A stretch of 64,000 nt of DNA from Clostridia bacterium (GTDB lineage Bacteria; Bacillota; Clostridia; Christensenellales; Borkfalkiaceae): NCBI GenBank assembly GCA_017399035.1, contig JAFQEM010000007.1, positions 17,343-81,342 on the forward strand. The letters are read 5' to 3'. The notes beneath the pieces were generated by a model, which saw only the letters and a list, made by a program, of their open reading frames with translations, made no database searches and was not told the DNA's origin. The position numbers were made by a program, and so were the translations under genes. Every line of letters starts with the position of its first letter. Positions within the stretch are counted from its first letter, which is position 1. Shown piece by piece: positions 53,427-62,152 of this stretch.

Positions 53427-54566
53427 TTAACTTAAAAATTCTTCTATTGACTTCTTATACGTTTGACGTGTTTTAATAATTTCGTTTTCAGCAAACTTCC
53501 ATTGTTGCTGTATGCTTAAATTGTTTTCTAGCATCGGGTTAGACTCAATGCGTTCAATATTGCTTTCAACGATATTTTTCATTATGCGCGCAATCATAAT
53601 TGCGTTTATGCCCGTGTTTTTATACTCGTCGCGTATACCTATTAAACCCATTTCTAGTTCTTTGGGGTTGGCTATGCAATTTAGCACGCCTATAAACCCT
53701 GTTGGGAAAAGTTTTCCACCGTGTTTTACAAGCGGTTTACAAATTGACGGCAACACTATTGCAAACGAGGCAACTTCACCCTTTTGGTCAACCAAAACGC
53801 TTATATACTTGCGGTTGACTATGGTTGCAAATTGTTTCAAAACGTTATCTCTTGCCTTGCCTTCAATAGGAACGTAAGCGTCAAGATTTTTATACGCTTG
53901 GTTCATTGTTTCAAAGAATTTTGCGCCGTAAAGTTTAAGAATTTTTCTTACGCTCATTGTTTCGGCAACGTCAACGACTTTCAACCTGTTTTTAAGTTTT
54001 TCGGCTATCGACAAAATGCGTTCGTAAGGCGTTTCGGGTATAGTGAAAGTTTTTTCAATCCACTTTGATTCAGGTTCAAAACCCAACTCTTCCATAAACT
54101 TAAAGTAATACGGATAAGAATAATTTGTGGCGTAAGTACTGCGCTTATCAAACCCAAAGGTAAGCATACCCTCTCTGTCCGTATCGTTAAAGCCCCACGG
54201 CCCGTGCATATCGGTAATTCCGTTTTCTTTGCCGAACTGTGCAACTGCGCTCAAAAGCGCCTTAAAAACCTCTATATCTTCAATGGCGTCAAAGCGGGAA
54301 AATCTAACGAAGTTTGTGTTCCATATTTCGTTTTCTTTTTTATTGATAAGCCCTGCAATTCTACCCACCAACTTACCGTCTTTATAGCAAAGGAAACCTT
54401 TTATTTTATTCTCTTTAAGATTATGATTTTTTTTAGGATTAAAAACGTCTATATCGTCTTCACGTAAACTAGGCACGTAATACGGGCAATCTTTATAAAG
54501 CGTTACGGGAAACTTTGCAAAAAGACGCTTATCCTTATTAGTTTTTATCTCTTTAATTTCAATCAT
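53427..54566 (-). CDS. GNAT-family N-acetyltransferase-like protein
   Basis: This 379-residue protein starts IKEIKTNKDKRLFAKFPVTLYKD and has GKLVGRIAGLINKK as an acetyl-CoA-fold strand. The C-terminal half (FIGVLNCIANPKELEMGLIGI) looks like a second GNAT-like lobe. It matches a group of conserved Firmicutes hypotheticals with two acetyltransferase-like halves. The substrate is unknown. It has its own promoter with a structured leader and a terminator. Confidence 0.7.
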   Translation of the reverse strand: MIEIKEIKTNKDKRLFAKFPVTLYKDCPYYVPSLREDDIDVFNPKKNHNLKENKIKGFLCYKDGKLVGRIAGLINKKENEIWNTNFVRFSRFDAIEDIEVFKALLSAVAQFGKENGITDMHGPWGFNDTDREGMLTFGFDKRSTYATNYSYPYYFKFMEELGFEPESKWIEKTFTIPETPYERILSIAEKLKNRLKVVDVAETMSVRKILKLYGAKFFETMNQAYKNLDAYVPIEGKARDNVLKQFATIVNRKYISVLVDQKGEVASFAIVLPSICKPLVKHGGKLFPTGFIGVLNCIANPKELEMGLIGIRDEYKNTGINAIMIARIMKNIVESNIERIESNPMLENNLSIQQQWKFAENEIIKTRQTYKKSIEEFLS

Positions 54567-54581
54567 TTTAACTCTTCCTTA

Positions 54582-54635
54582 AAAGGCAAACATCACTGCT
54601 AACGCATTTTTATCAAGCACGCTTGTTTCGCCTTT
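54582..54635 (-). promoter_or_regulatory. structured 5' leader of the GNAT gene
   Basis: From the predicted start near 54636 the message can form a three-way junction. An 11-bp closing stem joins AAAGGC-g-AAACA (54635-54624) to TGTTTGCCTTT (54592-54582). It encloses the hairpins CAAG CGTG CTTG and TGC GTTA GCA. It ends just before the AAGGAAG ribosome site. It could be a regulatory RNA; no known class is recognised. Confidence 0.45.
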
Positions 54636-54642
54636 GGTAAAT

Positions 54643-54671
54643 ATTATACATTGATTAAGTTAAAAAGACAA
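54643..54671 (-). promoter_or_regulatory. promoter of the GNAT gene
   Basis: TTGTCT (54671-54666), a 17-base spacer and a perfect TATAAT (54648-54643) lie on the minus strand. Confidence 0.65.
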
Positions 54672-54732
54672 ATGTTTTTTGATTTTTTTTGTCAAATCAA
54701 CTATTGTTGATTATTATCCGCACGCATAAAAA

Positions 54733-54858
54733 TCAATCGTTTTGAGTTTCTCTAATAAGTTTTGGGGGTTTTTCATCTTTAAGCGCCATAATATACGCGC
54801 CGTATTGCTCGTCGGTAAGTTTAACCACTTTGTTTTTATTTTTCTTTTTCTTTGACAT
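54733..54858 (-). CDS. 41-residue Lys-rich small protein
   Basis: A short frame with a strong AGGAG site 7 bases before ATG 54858 encodes MSKKKKNKNKVVKLTDEQYG and a further 21 residues ending IRETQND. The protein has a basic N-terminus, then a helix-like TDEQYGAYIMALKDE stretch. I do not recognise a family. It lies between the HEAT-like gene and the GNAT gene on the same strand. The ribosome site and codon use support a real gene. Confidence 0.6.
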   Translation of the reverse strand: MSKKKKNKNKVVKLTDEQYGAYIMALKDEKPPKLIRETQND

Positions 54859-54927
54859 GATAATTCTCCTTAATTTAAGATAAAATTATTATCCACTTAA
54901 AACCCTTTTTTTATACACGATAAAGTT

Positions 54928-54957
54928 AAAGGCTTGCCGTAAATTAAGCAAGCCTTT
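54928..54957 (-). terminator. terminator after the HEAT-like gene
   Basis: A 10-bp perfect stem (AAAGGCTTGC / GCAAGCCTTT) with a 10-base loop lies 8 bases past the stop at 54965. The T tract after it is weak. Confidence 0.7.
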
Positions 54958-54964
54958 GTCAATT

Positions 54965-55786
54965 TTATTTTTTATTTGCGCCTTTTATTTTTTTGAAAGA
55001 TTTGTCAGAAGAAAAATCACGCTCTTTATTATATTCTCCGCCAAGCGCCTCTATTGCAAACCGAAGTTCTTCAAAGTCGGCGTAACTTATTTTTTCATTT
55101 TCTATCGACGCTAGAAGAAACGGCAAAGCCCTTTCGTCGCCGTATTTTGCAAGATAGTTTGCGTAAAGGGGGACTTGCTTTTGATGTTTTGCAAACTCTG
55201 CAACCAAAATATCAAAAACTCTGTCGTCGTTTTTGCAGTTAGCAAGAATTTCCGTAACGCAATCTCTCTTTTGCCCGTCAACTTCTTTATAAAGCGCAAG
55301 CAGTTTTTCTTTTACAGTTTCTGCAATAGGGCATAAAAGTTCGGTTGCAAGTTCTCTCACCGTATCAGAATAATCCCACTCGATAAACTCAAGATATCTA
55401 TTTGACGCCTTTTTAGAGTTCATTTCACCAAGCATATTCATTACGTATAGCGTAAACTCTTCTGAATTATCAACCGATAGAGCGTCTATAAGACTATTTT
55501 CGTTATCGGGGTTTTCAGTTATTGCCTCACACAAAAAATCCGACACCGAAACGCCTTGCTCTAAATGCGCCTTTAAGCACTCTATAAGGTCTTTAGCGCA
55601 AAAATCCCTGTAATAAGAATTAGGTGTTTTGCCGTCTAATTCTTTTAATTTTTCATCACCAAACTTAACGTAAAGTTCAGGGATTTTGTTTTCAATTTCT
55701 TCGGGTTTAACCTTTCCGATATTTGAATAAACGTAGCCTTCAATATATTTATCAAAAAGGCTGTCAACGTCAATAACTTTAATCAT
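54965..55786 (-). CDS. HEAT-repeat-like protein of unknown function
   Basis: This 273-residue, acidic, all-helical protein has no signal peptide or membrane segment. Repeated helix pairs (for example DTVRELATELLCPIAETVKE and ERALPFLLASIENEK) suggest a HEAT-like solenoid. Its start overlaps the end of the TPR gene by 8 bases, so the two are translationally coupled and probably act together. No known function. Confidence 0.65.
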   Translation of the reverse strand: MIKVIDVDSLFDKYIEGYVYSNIGKVKPEEIENKIPELYVKFGDEKLKELDGKTPNSYYRDFCAKDLIECLKAHLEQGVSVSDFLCEAITENPDNENSLIDALSVDNSEEFTLYVMNMLGEMNSKKASNRYLEFIEWDYSDTVRELATELLCPIAETVKEKLLALYKEVDGQKRDCVTEILANCKNDDRVFDILVAEFAKHQKQVPLYANYLAKYGDERALPFLLASIENEKISYADFEELRFAIEALGGEYNKERDFSSDKSFKKIKGANKK

Positions 55787-57467
55787 TTTTAACTCCTTTA
55801 AATGATTTTTTTAGCATACTTAACTTTTCTTTAGTTATAGTAAACAATCTTACAACTCTATCGTCGTCAGAATAATTTTTATAACCGCACTCACTCAATA
55901 TTAGCGCGGCAATCTCTTCGTTGCTAACTTCCGCCTCGGTTATAATTGAACGGAATTTTTTATAAACGGCGTCGCACACCTTGCCTATTTTATCCATTCC
56001 GTCTATATCAAAAAATACCATTTTTGACATACATAGCGCGTAAGCCGAAAAATATAACCCACCAAAAACCTTGTCTTTTTCGCACACGAGTTTTCTTGGT
56101 TTTACCTTTAAATAATAACTACCTGCAACAACGCCAAACCTTTCTTTTAGTCCGCTGACTATTGCAACGTAAACTAAAATACGCTTTAACTCTTCTCTGC
56201 CTTCCGGATTTAATAACGTGCGCATTACTAAAGCCTTTGAATAAGGCGTAAAATTTGAAGATAGAACGTATGCGCAATCACGCATAATATCTAAATCGTT
56301 ACAAGTAAGCCCCCACTCTAAAATTTTTTGCCACTCAATCTTTTTCATTGCTGAAGAAAATTTTTCGGGATTTTTAGTCAATGCTCGCAGTTTCTTTTTC
56401 CAGTTTTTAGCCACTTGTTCGGGTATATCTTTAACGTACTTAAACGGCAATAAATTTAAATAATCACCCTCGCCGTCTATAATATCTTTAACGTAGTCTA
56501 AATGGAATTTTACGGCAACGTCTTTATCGTCTAGAGAATAGGCAATTTTTAACTGCTCGTAACCAAGTTGATAGTTTCCTATATTCACAAACGCAAGCCC
56601 GTAAAAAAAGCGCATTGCAAGTTCGTAAGGTCTATCAATTAAAATAGTGTTTAAACAATCTAGCACCGTTTGGTGGTCTTCACGCTCAATAGCGCAAGTA
56701 GCAATTTTATACGCCTCGCCTTGCTCGCCTTTACGAATTTCTAGTGCCTTGCGGTAATAATAATCACTGTTGTCAAAATCTTCTTTCATATCGTACACGG
56801 TTGAAAGATTGCAAAACGCCGTTACGTTTGCCCCGTGTCTTTCTAAAGACGCTCTACAAACGTCTTCCGCCTCGTCTAACTTATCACTCATAAATTTGCA
56901 AACGGCAAGGTCGCCCGCAGTGTTTTCATCAAGGCACTCTTCGGGAATTGACGAAAGAATTTTGTCGCCTTCTTCAAAACCGCCCAAGGCTATTGCGTGC
57001 TTTGCTTTTTTAAGTTGATAAGAATAATCTGCCCTATCAAACGGATACGCTATTCTATAAGCACCTTTTCGCTGTTCTTCACCAGAGAAAAAATCTATTA
57101 TTTCTTGGCTTAACCCCTCTTTTGAAACGTAACCGTCAATTTCAAGTTTTTTGTGAAAATAATATCCAGACGCCCAAAAATTGTCTAAATAAAAATAGTT
57201 AATGGCAAGTTCTTCGTATGCCATAGCATAGTTTTCTTTGGGGGCTTTATCTAAATATTCAAACCAAAATCGATTTGACAACTCTAGTAGACCCATATCT
57301 GAATAAAGGTCAGCAAGCGCAACGGTAACTTTTAAATTTTCAGGCGCAAGGCTTTTAGCGGACAACAAAAAACCGAGCGCACCGAAAAAATCTTCTTTTT
57401 CCGCGCGTTCGTCTGCAATTTTCAAATATGTTGAAACGTTGTCAAACCTTAATACCTTTTCTTCCAT
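55779..57467 (-). CDS. tetratricopeptide-repeat protein
   Basis: This 562-residue soluble protein has TPR-like helix pairs across at least residues 10-330. Repeat-like units include FGALGFLLSAKSLAPENLKV, FDNSDYYYRKALEIRKGEQG and NIGNYQLGYEQLKIAYSLDD. The C-terminal part lacks a recognised domain. It is followed directly by the HEAT-like gene and preceded by hslO (15 bases), which hints at a scaffold or stress role, but this is only context. Confidence 0.75.
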   Translation of the reverse strand: MEEKVLRFDNVSTYLKIADERAEKEDFFGALGFLLSAKSLAPENLKVTVALADLYSDMGLLELSNRFWFEYLDKAPKENYAMAYEELAINYFYLDNFWASGYYFHKKLEIDGYVSKEGLSQEIIDFFSGEEQRKGAYRIAYPFDRADYSYQLKKAKHAIALGGFEEGDKILSSIPEECLDENTAGDLAVCKFMSDKLDEAEDVCRASLERHGANVTAFCNLSTVYDMKEDFDNSDYYYRKALEIRKGEQGEAYKIATCAIEREDHQTVLDCLNTILIDRPYELAMRFFYGLAFVNIGNYQLGYEQLKIAYSLDDKDVAVKFHLDYVKDIIDGEGDYLNLLPFKYVKDIPEQVAKNWKKKLRALTKNPEKFSSAMKKIEWQKILEWGLTCNDLDIMRDCAYVLSSNFTPYSKALVMRTLLNPEGREELKRILVYVAIVSGLKERFGVVAGSYYLKVKPRKLVCEKDKVFGGLYFSAYALCMSKMVFFDIDGMDKIGKVCDAVYKKFRSIITEAEVSNEEIAALILSECGYKNYSDDDRVVRLFTITKEKLSMLKKSFKGVKND

Positions 57468-57482
57468 AGTTTAATAATTCTA

Positions 57483-58355
57483 TTATTTGCTAAAAAATGC
57501 GTCTACGTCGTCTTTATTGAACTCGTAAATTTTGTCGCAAAACTGACAGTCCACTTTTATAACTTTTTCTTTTTCTAAAATGTCGTTAAGTTCTTCTTTT
57601 CCCAAAGAAATTAAAACTTTTTCTATGTATTCTCTACTGCAAAGACAGTTATATTTTGGGTGATATTCGTTCACTTTCACTTCGCCTATAAACCTGTCTA
57701 TAATACCCTCTGCGCCTATCTCTTGCACAAGGGTAGAAACGTTGCCTAATTGACTTATAACGTCTTCAGCCATAACCAAAGACCCTTCGCTTGCGCCAGG
57801 TAACGCCTGCATTATAACACCGCCTGCACCTATGCAAGTTCCATCACGACCTATTTTAACCCCCAACGCAATAGCCGTGGGTTGTTGTTCGCTAAACGCA
57901 TAGTAAGCAGCAAAATCTTCGGCAATTTCACCGCTAACGAGTTCACTACTGCCCGAATACGGGTCTTTAAGCCCCATACTGCGAACGACGGTAAGGCGAC
58001 CTTGTTTGCCCACGCAACTGCCCACGTCTAACTTGCCGTCGGCACGCAAAGGCAGTTCAACTTGCGGATTATCTATAAAACCACGCATATCTAAATTTCC
58101 ATTTCCGCAAACGGTAATCTTTCCGCCTGCGCCGTTTCCGTTTATAGTAACCGAAAGTTTATCTTTTTCATTCTTTAAATTGCTTGACATAAACGTACAC
58201 ACGGTAAGCGTGCGCCCAAGAGCCGCTGCGCATACTGGCGACAATTTGTGTATTTTTATTGCGTCGTTTACCATATCCGTAGTGTCTAACACGGAAAGGG
58301 TTATTTCGTTATTAAATATTAAACCTTTAAGTAATTTATTCAAAAAAACCTCCAC
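57483..58355 (-). CDS. hslO: redox-regulated chaperone Hsp33
   Basis: Hsp33 is a holdase activated by oxidation. This 290-residue protein has the C-terminal zinc-binding cysteines in CLCSREYIEKVL and CQFCDKIYEF (CxC and CxxC, about 30 residues apart), which form disulfides under oxidative stress. EIGAEGIIDRFIGEVK and GKQGRLTVVRSMGLKDPY are family stretches. A terminator and repeats lie upstream. Confidence 0.96.
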   Translation of the reverse strand: MEVFLNKLLKGLIFNNEITLSVLDTTDMVNDAIKIHKLSPVCAAALGRTLTVCTFMSSNLKNEKDKLSVTINGNGAGGKITVCGNGNLDMRGFIDNPQVELPLRADGKLDVGSCVGKQGRLTVVRSMGLKDPYSGSSELVSGEIAEDFAAYYAFSEQQPTAIALGVKIGRDGTCIGAGGVIMQALPGASEGSLVMAEDVISQLGNVSTLVQEIGAEGIIDRFIGEVKVNEYHPKYNCLCSREYIEKVLISLGKEELNDILEKEKVIKVDCQFCDKIYEFNKDDVDAFFSK

Positions 58356-58394
58356 CGTTTGATTTTTTTAATAACCAAACGAAAAATAGCCACT

Positions 58395-58430
58395 CAAACT
58401 CAAAGACGCCCAACGGCGTCTTTGAGTTTG
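58395..58430 (-). terminator. terminator of the YesL-like gene transcript
   Basis: A 16-bp perfect stem (CAAACTCAAAGACGCC and its complement) with loop CAAC is followed on the minus strand by a T-rich tract. It lies beyond repeat units E4 and E5, so those units would be transcribed with the gene at 58725. Confidence 0.85.
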
Positions 58431-58477
58431 TGAATTTAATTGTTATATCAGTTTATTCCCCTTTAAGAATAAGGGAT

Positions 58478-58602
58478 TAAAAATGGTTTAGTTACAAGCA
58501 AGACAAGGCTCGCGCAAAGTTTTGGATGAGATTAACCTTTTTGGTTATCGAAGTCAAAACTTAAAGCAGTAAACACAGTATTGCATAGCATATAGCCGTT
58601 TA
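58478..58602. repeat. intergenic repeat family E, unit E4
   Basis: This unit carries the E1-type core: GTTTTG/CAAAAC with internal loop GATGA/GAAGT and inner stem GATTAACC/GGTTATC (about 58519-58560). The left arm CAAGCAAGACAAGGCTCG matches E1, and the right end is GCCGTTTA. It is in direct tandem with E5. Confidence 0.85.
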
Positions 58603-58605
58603 TGA

Positions 58606-58727
58606 TTAAACGGATTAGTTGCAAGCAAGACAAGGAAAACGAGTTTTTTCAAGGGCGCATACTTTTTGTATGTAACCGCTGAAAAACGCAAGTTTGACAC
58701 AGTATTGCGCCGTAAATAAGCCGTTTA
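58606..58727. repeat. intergenic repeat family E, unit E5
   Basis: This unit begins TTAAACGG, shares GTTGCAAGCAAGACAAGG with the family and ends CCGTTTA. The end holds the TAA stop of the YesL-like gene. Its core hairpin is divergent: GTTTTTTCA/TGAAAAAC and ATAC/GTAT around a different internal loop. Confidence 0.8.
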
Positions 58728-59990
58728 TTTGCGTTTTGACAATTCTTTTTTAGCCTTCTCAATACGTTTTCTTCTTTCCTCTTGTTCAGCCTCTAAAGCC
58801 TTTTCTTCTTCAGTTGGCATAAACTCGGGGTCGTTTTTATGTTCTTCAACGTAACGAGCGTGGTCTTCGTACATAGCCTTTTTACTTTCATTAAGTTTTT
58901 CTAAATCGCCACGGCTAAACGACGTGGGAAGTTCTGCAAGTTTAATATCGTCGTCAGTGATAGGCTTGATAGGTTTAGAGTTAAGTGAACTGCGCGCAGC
59001 CATTGCGAGTTGTTGTCTATATTGTTTGAGCGCGCCTGAATCACTCTCTTTAACCTTTTCGTAAATACCTTTATTTTTCTGTGCGCCAGCAACTTTATCG
59101 TTGATAAATTTATCAAACGCCCATTGTGAAAAATCCGTCCAAACGAGCAAAAGAAGCGAAAGTCCAAAGAGCAACACCAAAATTACGCCAAGTATCATAA
59201 AGAAACCGTCTAGCAATAACAGTATAAACGGAATTGCGCCCGCCACGATAAAGAATATGCTGTGAGGTAACAAACCCAAAGTAAATAAGAAAGAATTTTT
59301 TAACAGTTGACGGAATTTTAATTCATAAGTTACGCTCATTGAAATCATATGCATAGTCATTATTGAATAAAATCCCAAAATGATATACGATATTATTTCT
59401 GAAACTATAAACAGCCATTTTTGACCAACTCCACTAACCGCAGCCTGTTCTGAAAGTGATGCAGATACAACGGTAAGATAGAACACCAAAGAATATACTA
59501 GAGCAACGACTAACAAAGATTTTATATTTTGCTTAACGCCTCTCCAAAAATCGTTTGCCACAAAAATACCTTCAGTCCAAACCATATTTCTTATAACGTA
59601 AGCACCGCCAGCAACACCCACGGCTGCAATCATAGCGACAATAGGCAAAAGCAAAAAGACGAGCATATTGACGTTGAAAACTATGTTTTCAGCAAGCCCA
59701 ACCATACTTGTAGGCGCTTGATAACCAACGCCGAAAGCCTGCATAAAAGGATAGGTTGCCCCTAAATTTGCAAGCGCAACGTAACGCATAAATAACAGCC
59801 CTACCAACGGTAAAAAGAATAAAAGCGTTAGAAGATTGACGATTATAAGTTTGCCAAATCTACCTTTGAAAATATCCCAAAAAAGTTCCCACCTGTTAGA
59901 CGGAAGAGACGCCCTTGCATACCCTTCAGACTTTTCTTTACCCATAATAAGTCTGTCAATAAAACCGCCTCTTTTTTTATTTTGTGCCAT
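58725..59990 (-). CDS. YesL-like (DUF624) integral membrane protein
   Basis: This 421-residue protein has about six transmembrane helices (residues 45-285) and a long charged cytoplasmic tail (about 300-421) rich in E, K and R, predicted coiled or disordered. The NDFWRGVKQN motif near residue 147 is typical of the DUF624/YesL family. In Firmicutes such genes often accompany sugar ABC transporters, but here the gene stands alone and divergent from asd. Its stop lies in repeat unit E5. Confidence 0.75.
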   Translation of the reverse strand: MAQNKKRGGFIDRLIMGKEKSEGYARASLPSNRWELFWDIFKGRFGKLIIVNLLTLLFFLPLVGLLFMRYVALANLGATYPFMQAFGVGYQAPTSMVGLAENIVFNVNMLVFLLLPIVAMIAAVGVAGGAYVIRNMVWTEGIFVANDFWRGVKQNIKSLLVVALVYSLVFYLTVVSASLSEQAAVSGVGQKWLFIVSEIISYIILGFYSIMTMHMISMSVTYELKFRQLLKNSFLFTLGLLPHSIFFIVAGAIPFILLLLDGFFMILGVILVLLFGLSLLLLVWTDFSQWAFDKFINDKVAGAQKNKGIYEKVKESDSGALKQYRQQLAMAARSSLNSKPIKPITDDDIKLAELPTSFSRGDLEKLNESKKAMYEDHARYVEEHKNDPEFMPTEEEKALEAEQEERRKRIEKAKKELSKRK

Positions 59991-60125
59991 TTATAAATCT
60001 CCTATTTGCATCAAATTGCAAAAAAAGTAATATCCGATTAGTGCGCAGAATACAATACGCGCTATTATAGTGTACATTAAATTTAAATTTTTTACAAACA
60101 AATTCGCGTATTAACTGAAAAAAAC

Positions 60126-60154
60126 TTTACTTTTTTCTCTCTCTTTGCTAAACT
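60126..60154 (+). promoter_or_regulatory. promoter of the asd-dapA-dapB-yggS-sepF operon
   Basis: TTTACT (60126-60131), a 17-base spacer and TAAACT (60149-60154) lie 35 bases before the asd ATG. No lysine riboswitch is seen in the short leader. Confidence 0.5.
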
Positions 60155-60189
60155 ATTCCATATATTATGTTTAATTAGGAGTTACTACA

Positions 60190-61203
60190 ATGAAAAAGTA
60201 CAACGTCGCAGTAGTTGGCGCTACCGGTATGGTAGGCAGAAAATTTTTACAAGTTTTATCCGAAAGAAATCTTCCGGTAGAAAATTATTATTTGTTTGCA
60301 TCTAAAAAATCCGCAGGCACTACCGTTGATTTTATGGGTAAACCTTACGAAATTATTGAACTTGCAGAAAAAAATCTTGAAGGTAAAAATATTGATATTG
60401 CGCTTTTCTCTGCCGGCGGTGACGTTAGCAAGGAATTTGCGCCTATATTTGCTAAACACGGCATTTTGGTTATTGACAACTCAAGCGCGTGGAGAAGAGA
60501 CCCCGAAGTTCCGCTAGTTGTTCCCGAATGTAACGCAAACGACATACTTTGGCATAAAAATATTATTGCAAACCCAAACTGCTCAACAATTCAAGCAATG
60601 GTTGCGTTGAAACCTTTGCACGACGCATTTAAAATTAAGCGTGTAATTTATTCTACCTATCAAGCAGTTTCAGGCGCAGGCGTTAAAGGCTTTAACGACC
60701 TTAAAGGTGGAATTTGCGGTGAAGCGCCCCAAAAATTCCCCTATCCTATCTTTGGCAACTGTATTCCTCACATTGACGTATTTTTGGAAAACGGTTACAC
60801 TAAAGAAGAAGACAAAATGATTTTTGAAACCAAAAAGATTTTGGGTGACCAAGATATTAAAGTTACGGCAACTTGCGTGCGTGTACCCGTTTATTACGGA
60901 CACAGCGAATCTATAAATCTTGAATTTGAAAAGCCCTGCACGGTTGAACAAGTTAGAGAAGTTTTGGCAAAGGCTGAAGGCGTGGTTATTCAAGACGACG
61001 GCGCAAACCTAGTTTATCCTATGCCCTTGACCGCTGAAAATAAAGACGAAGTGTTTATCGGTAGAATTAGAAAAGACGACACCGTTGAAAATGGAATTAA
61101 CATTTGGTGTGTTGCAGACAACATTAGAAAAGGCGCGGCTACTAACGCCGTTCAAATTGCCCAAAAGGCTATTGAACTTAACGCTATTAAAGGTAAAATC
61201 TAA
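60190..61203 (+). CDS. asd: aspartate-semialdehyde dehydrogenase
   Basis: The enzyme reduces aspartyl phosphate to the semialdehyde, the branch point to lysine, threonine and methionine. It has 337 residues with the NADP loop VVGATGMVGRKFL (residues 7-19) and the catalytic Cys in NPNCSTIQAM (about residue 129). It starts after TAGGAG and leads a lysine/diaminopimelate operon. Confidence 0.97.
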   Translation: MKKYNVAVVGATGMVGRKFLQVLSERNLPVENYYLFASKKSAGTTVDFMGKPYEIIELAEKNLEGKNIDIALFSAGGDVSKEFAPIFAKHGILVIDNSSAWRRDPEVPLVVPECNANDILWHKNIIANPNCSTIQAMVALKPLHDAFKIKRVIYSTYQAVSGAGVKGFNDLKGGICGEAPQKFPYPIFGNCIPHIDVFLENGYTKEEDKMIFETKKILGDQDIKVTATCVRVPVYYGHSESINLEFEKPCTVEQVREVLAKAEGVVIQDDGANLVYPMPLTAENKDEVFIGRIRKDDTVENGINIWCVADNIRKGAATNAVQIAQKAIELNAIKGKI

Positions 61204-61220
61204 TTTAGAAGGATTTGAAT

Positions 61221-62114
61221 ATGAATAAAATCATTTTTAAGGGAACTTGCACTGCGGCAATTACGCCGTTTACACCTTACGGCATAGATTTTGACGCTTT
61301 GGAAAATCAAATCGAATACCAAATTAAAAATCAAATTGACGCTATTTGTATTTTAGGTACTACGGGTGAAGCACCCACTATTACCGACGACGAATATGAA
61401 AAGATTGCTAAATTTGCTTATGATAAAATAGCAGGTAGAGTTAAATTTATTCTCGGTTCGGGTAGTAATTGCACCAAAAAGGCAATAGAAAAAAGTCAAC
61501 TTGCGCAAAAAATAGGCGCAGACGGACTTTTGGTGGTTACCCCTTATTATAATAAATGCACTCAAAAAGGCTTGGTAAAATATTATAACGATATATGCGA
61601 CAACGTTGATATACCAGTGCTTTGTTATAACGTGCCTGCAAGAACGGGCGTAAACATTTTGCCACGCACTATGGAAGAAATTGCAGAGCATAAAAATATA
61701 GGTGGCATTAAAGAGGCGTGCGGTAATATGGAACAAATTTGCGAAACCGCTAGACTTATCCGTGGTAAAACTGCACTCTATTCTGGCGACGACAACCTTA
61801 ACCTTGCTATGATGAGTATAGGTTCTATGGGTCTTATATCAGTTGCGTCTAATATTGCGCCAAAAGAAGTTGGCGACGTTGCAAGGCTTTATTACGCAGG
61901 CAAAAACAAAGATGCATATGAATTGCAAGAACGCCTTCTACCCCTTATCGACGCAATGTTTACCGAAGTAAACCCTATCCCAGTAAAAAAGGCCTCGGAA
62001 CTTATCGGTTTAGGTAGTGGTTTAGTGCGTGCGCCATTAACCGAATTAGAGCCTGAACATACGGCTGAAATGATTAAAATATTAAAAGACTTCGGCTTTA
62101 ACTTAAAAATTTAA
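61221..62114 (+). CDS. dapA: 4-hydroxy-tetrahydrodipicolinate synthase
   Basis: The enzyme condenses pyruvate with aspartate semialdehyde. The start is ATG 61221 after AAGGA; the frame extends two codons to a TTG. It has 297 residues. LGTTGEAPTI, YNVPARTGVN and the Schiff-base Lys in GGIKEACGN (about residue 162) are intact. It follows asd by 17 bases. Confidence 0.97.
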   Translation: MNKIIFKGTCTAAITPFTPYGIDFDALENQIEYQIKNQIDAICILGTTGEAPTITDDEYEKIAKFAYDKIAGRVKFILGSGSNCTKKAIEKSQLAQKIGADGLLVVTPYYNKCTQKGLVKYYNDICDNVDIPVLCYNVPARTGVNILPRTMEEIAEHKNIGGIKEACGNMEQICETARLIRGKTALYSGDDNLNLAMMSIGSMGLISVASNIAPKEVGDVARLYYAGKNKDAYELQERLLPLIDAMFTEVNPIPVKKASELIGLGSGLVRAPLTELEPEHTAEMIKILKDFGFNLKI

Positions 62115-62152
62115 TTTTACTCAAATACAACAACTAAATTTAGGTACAAAAT

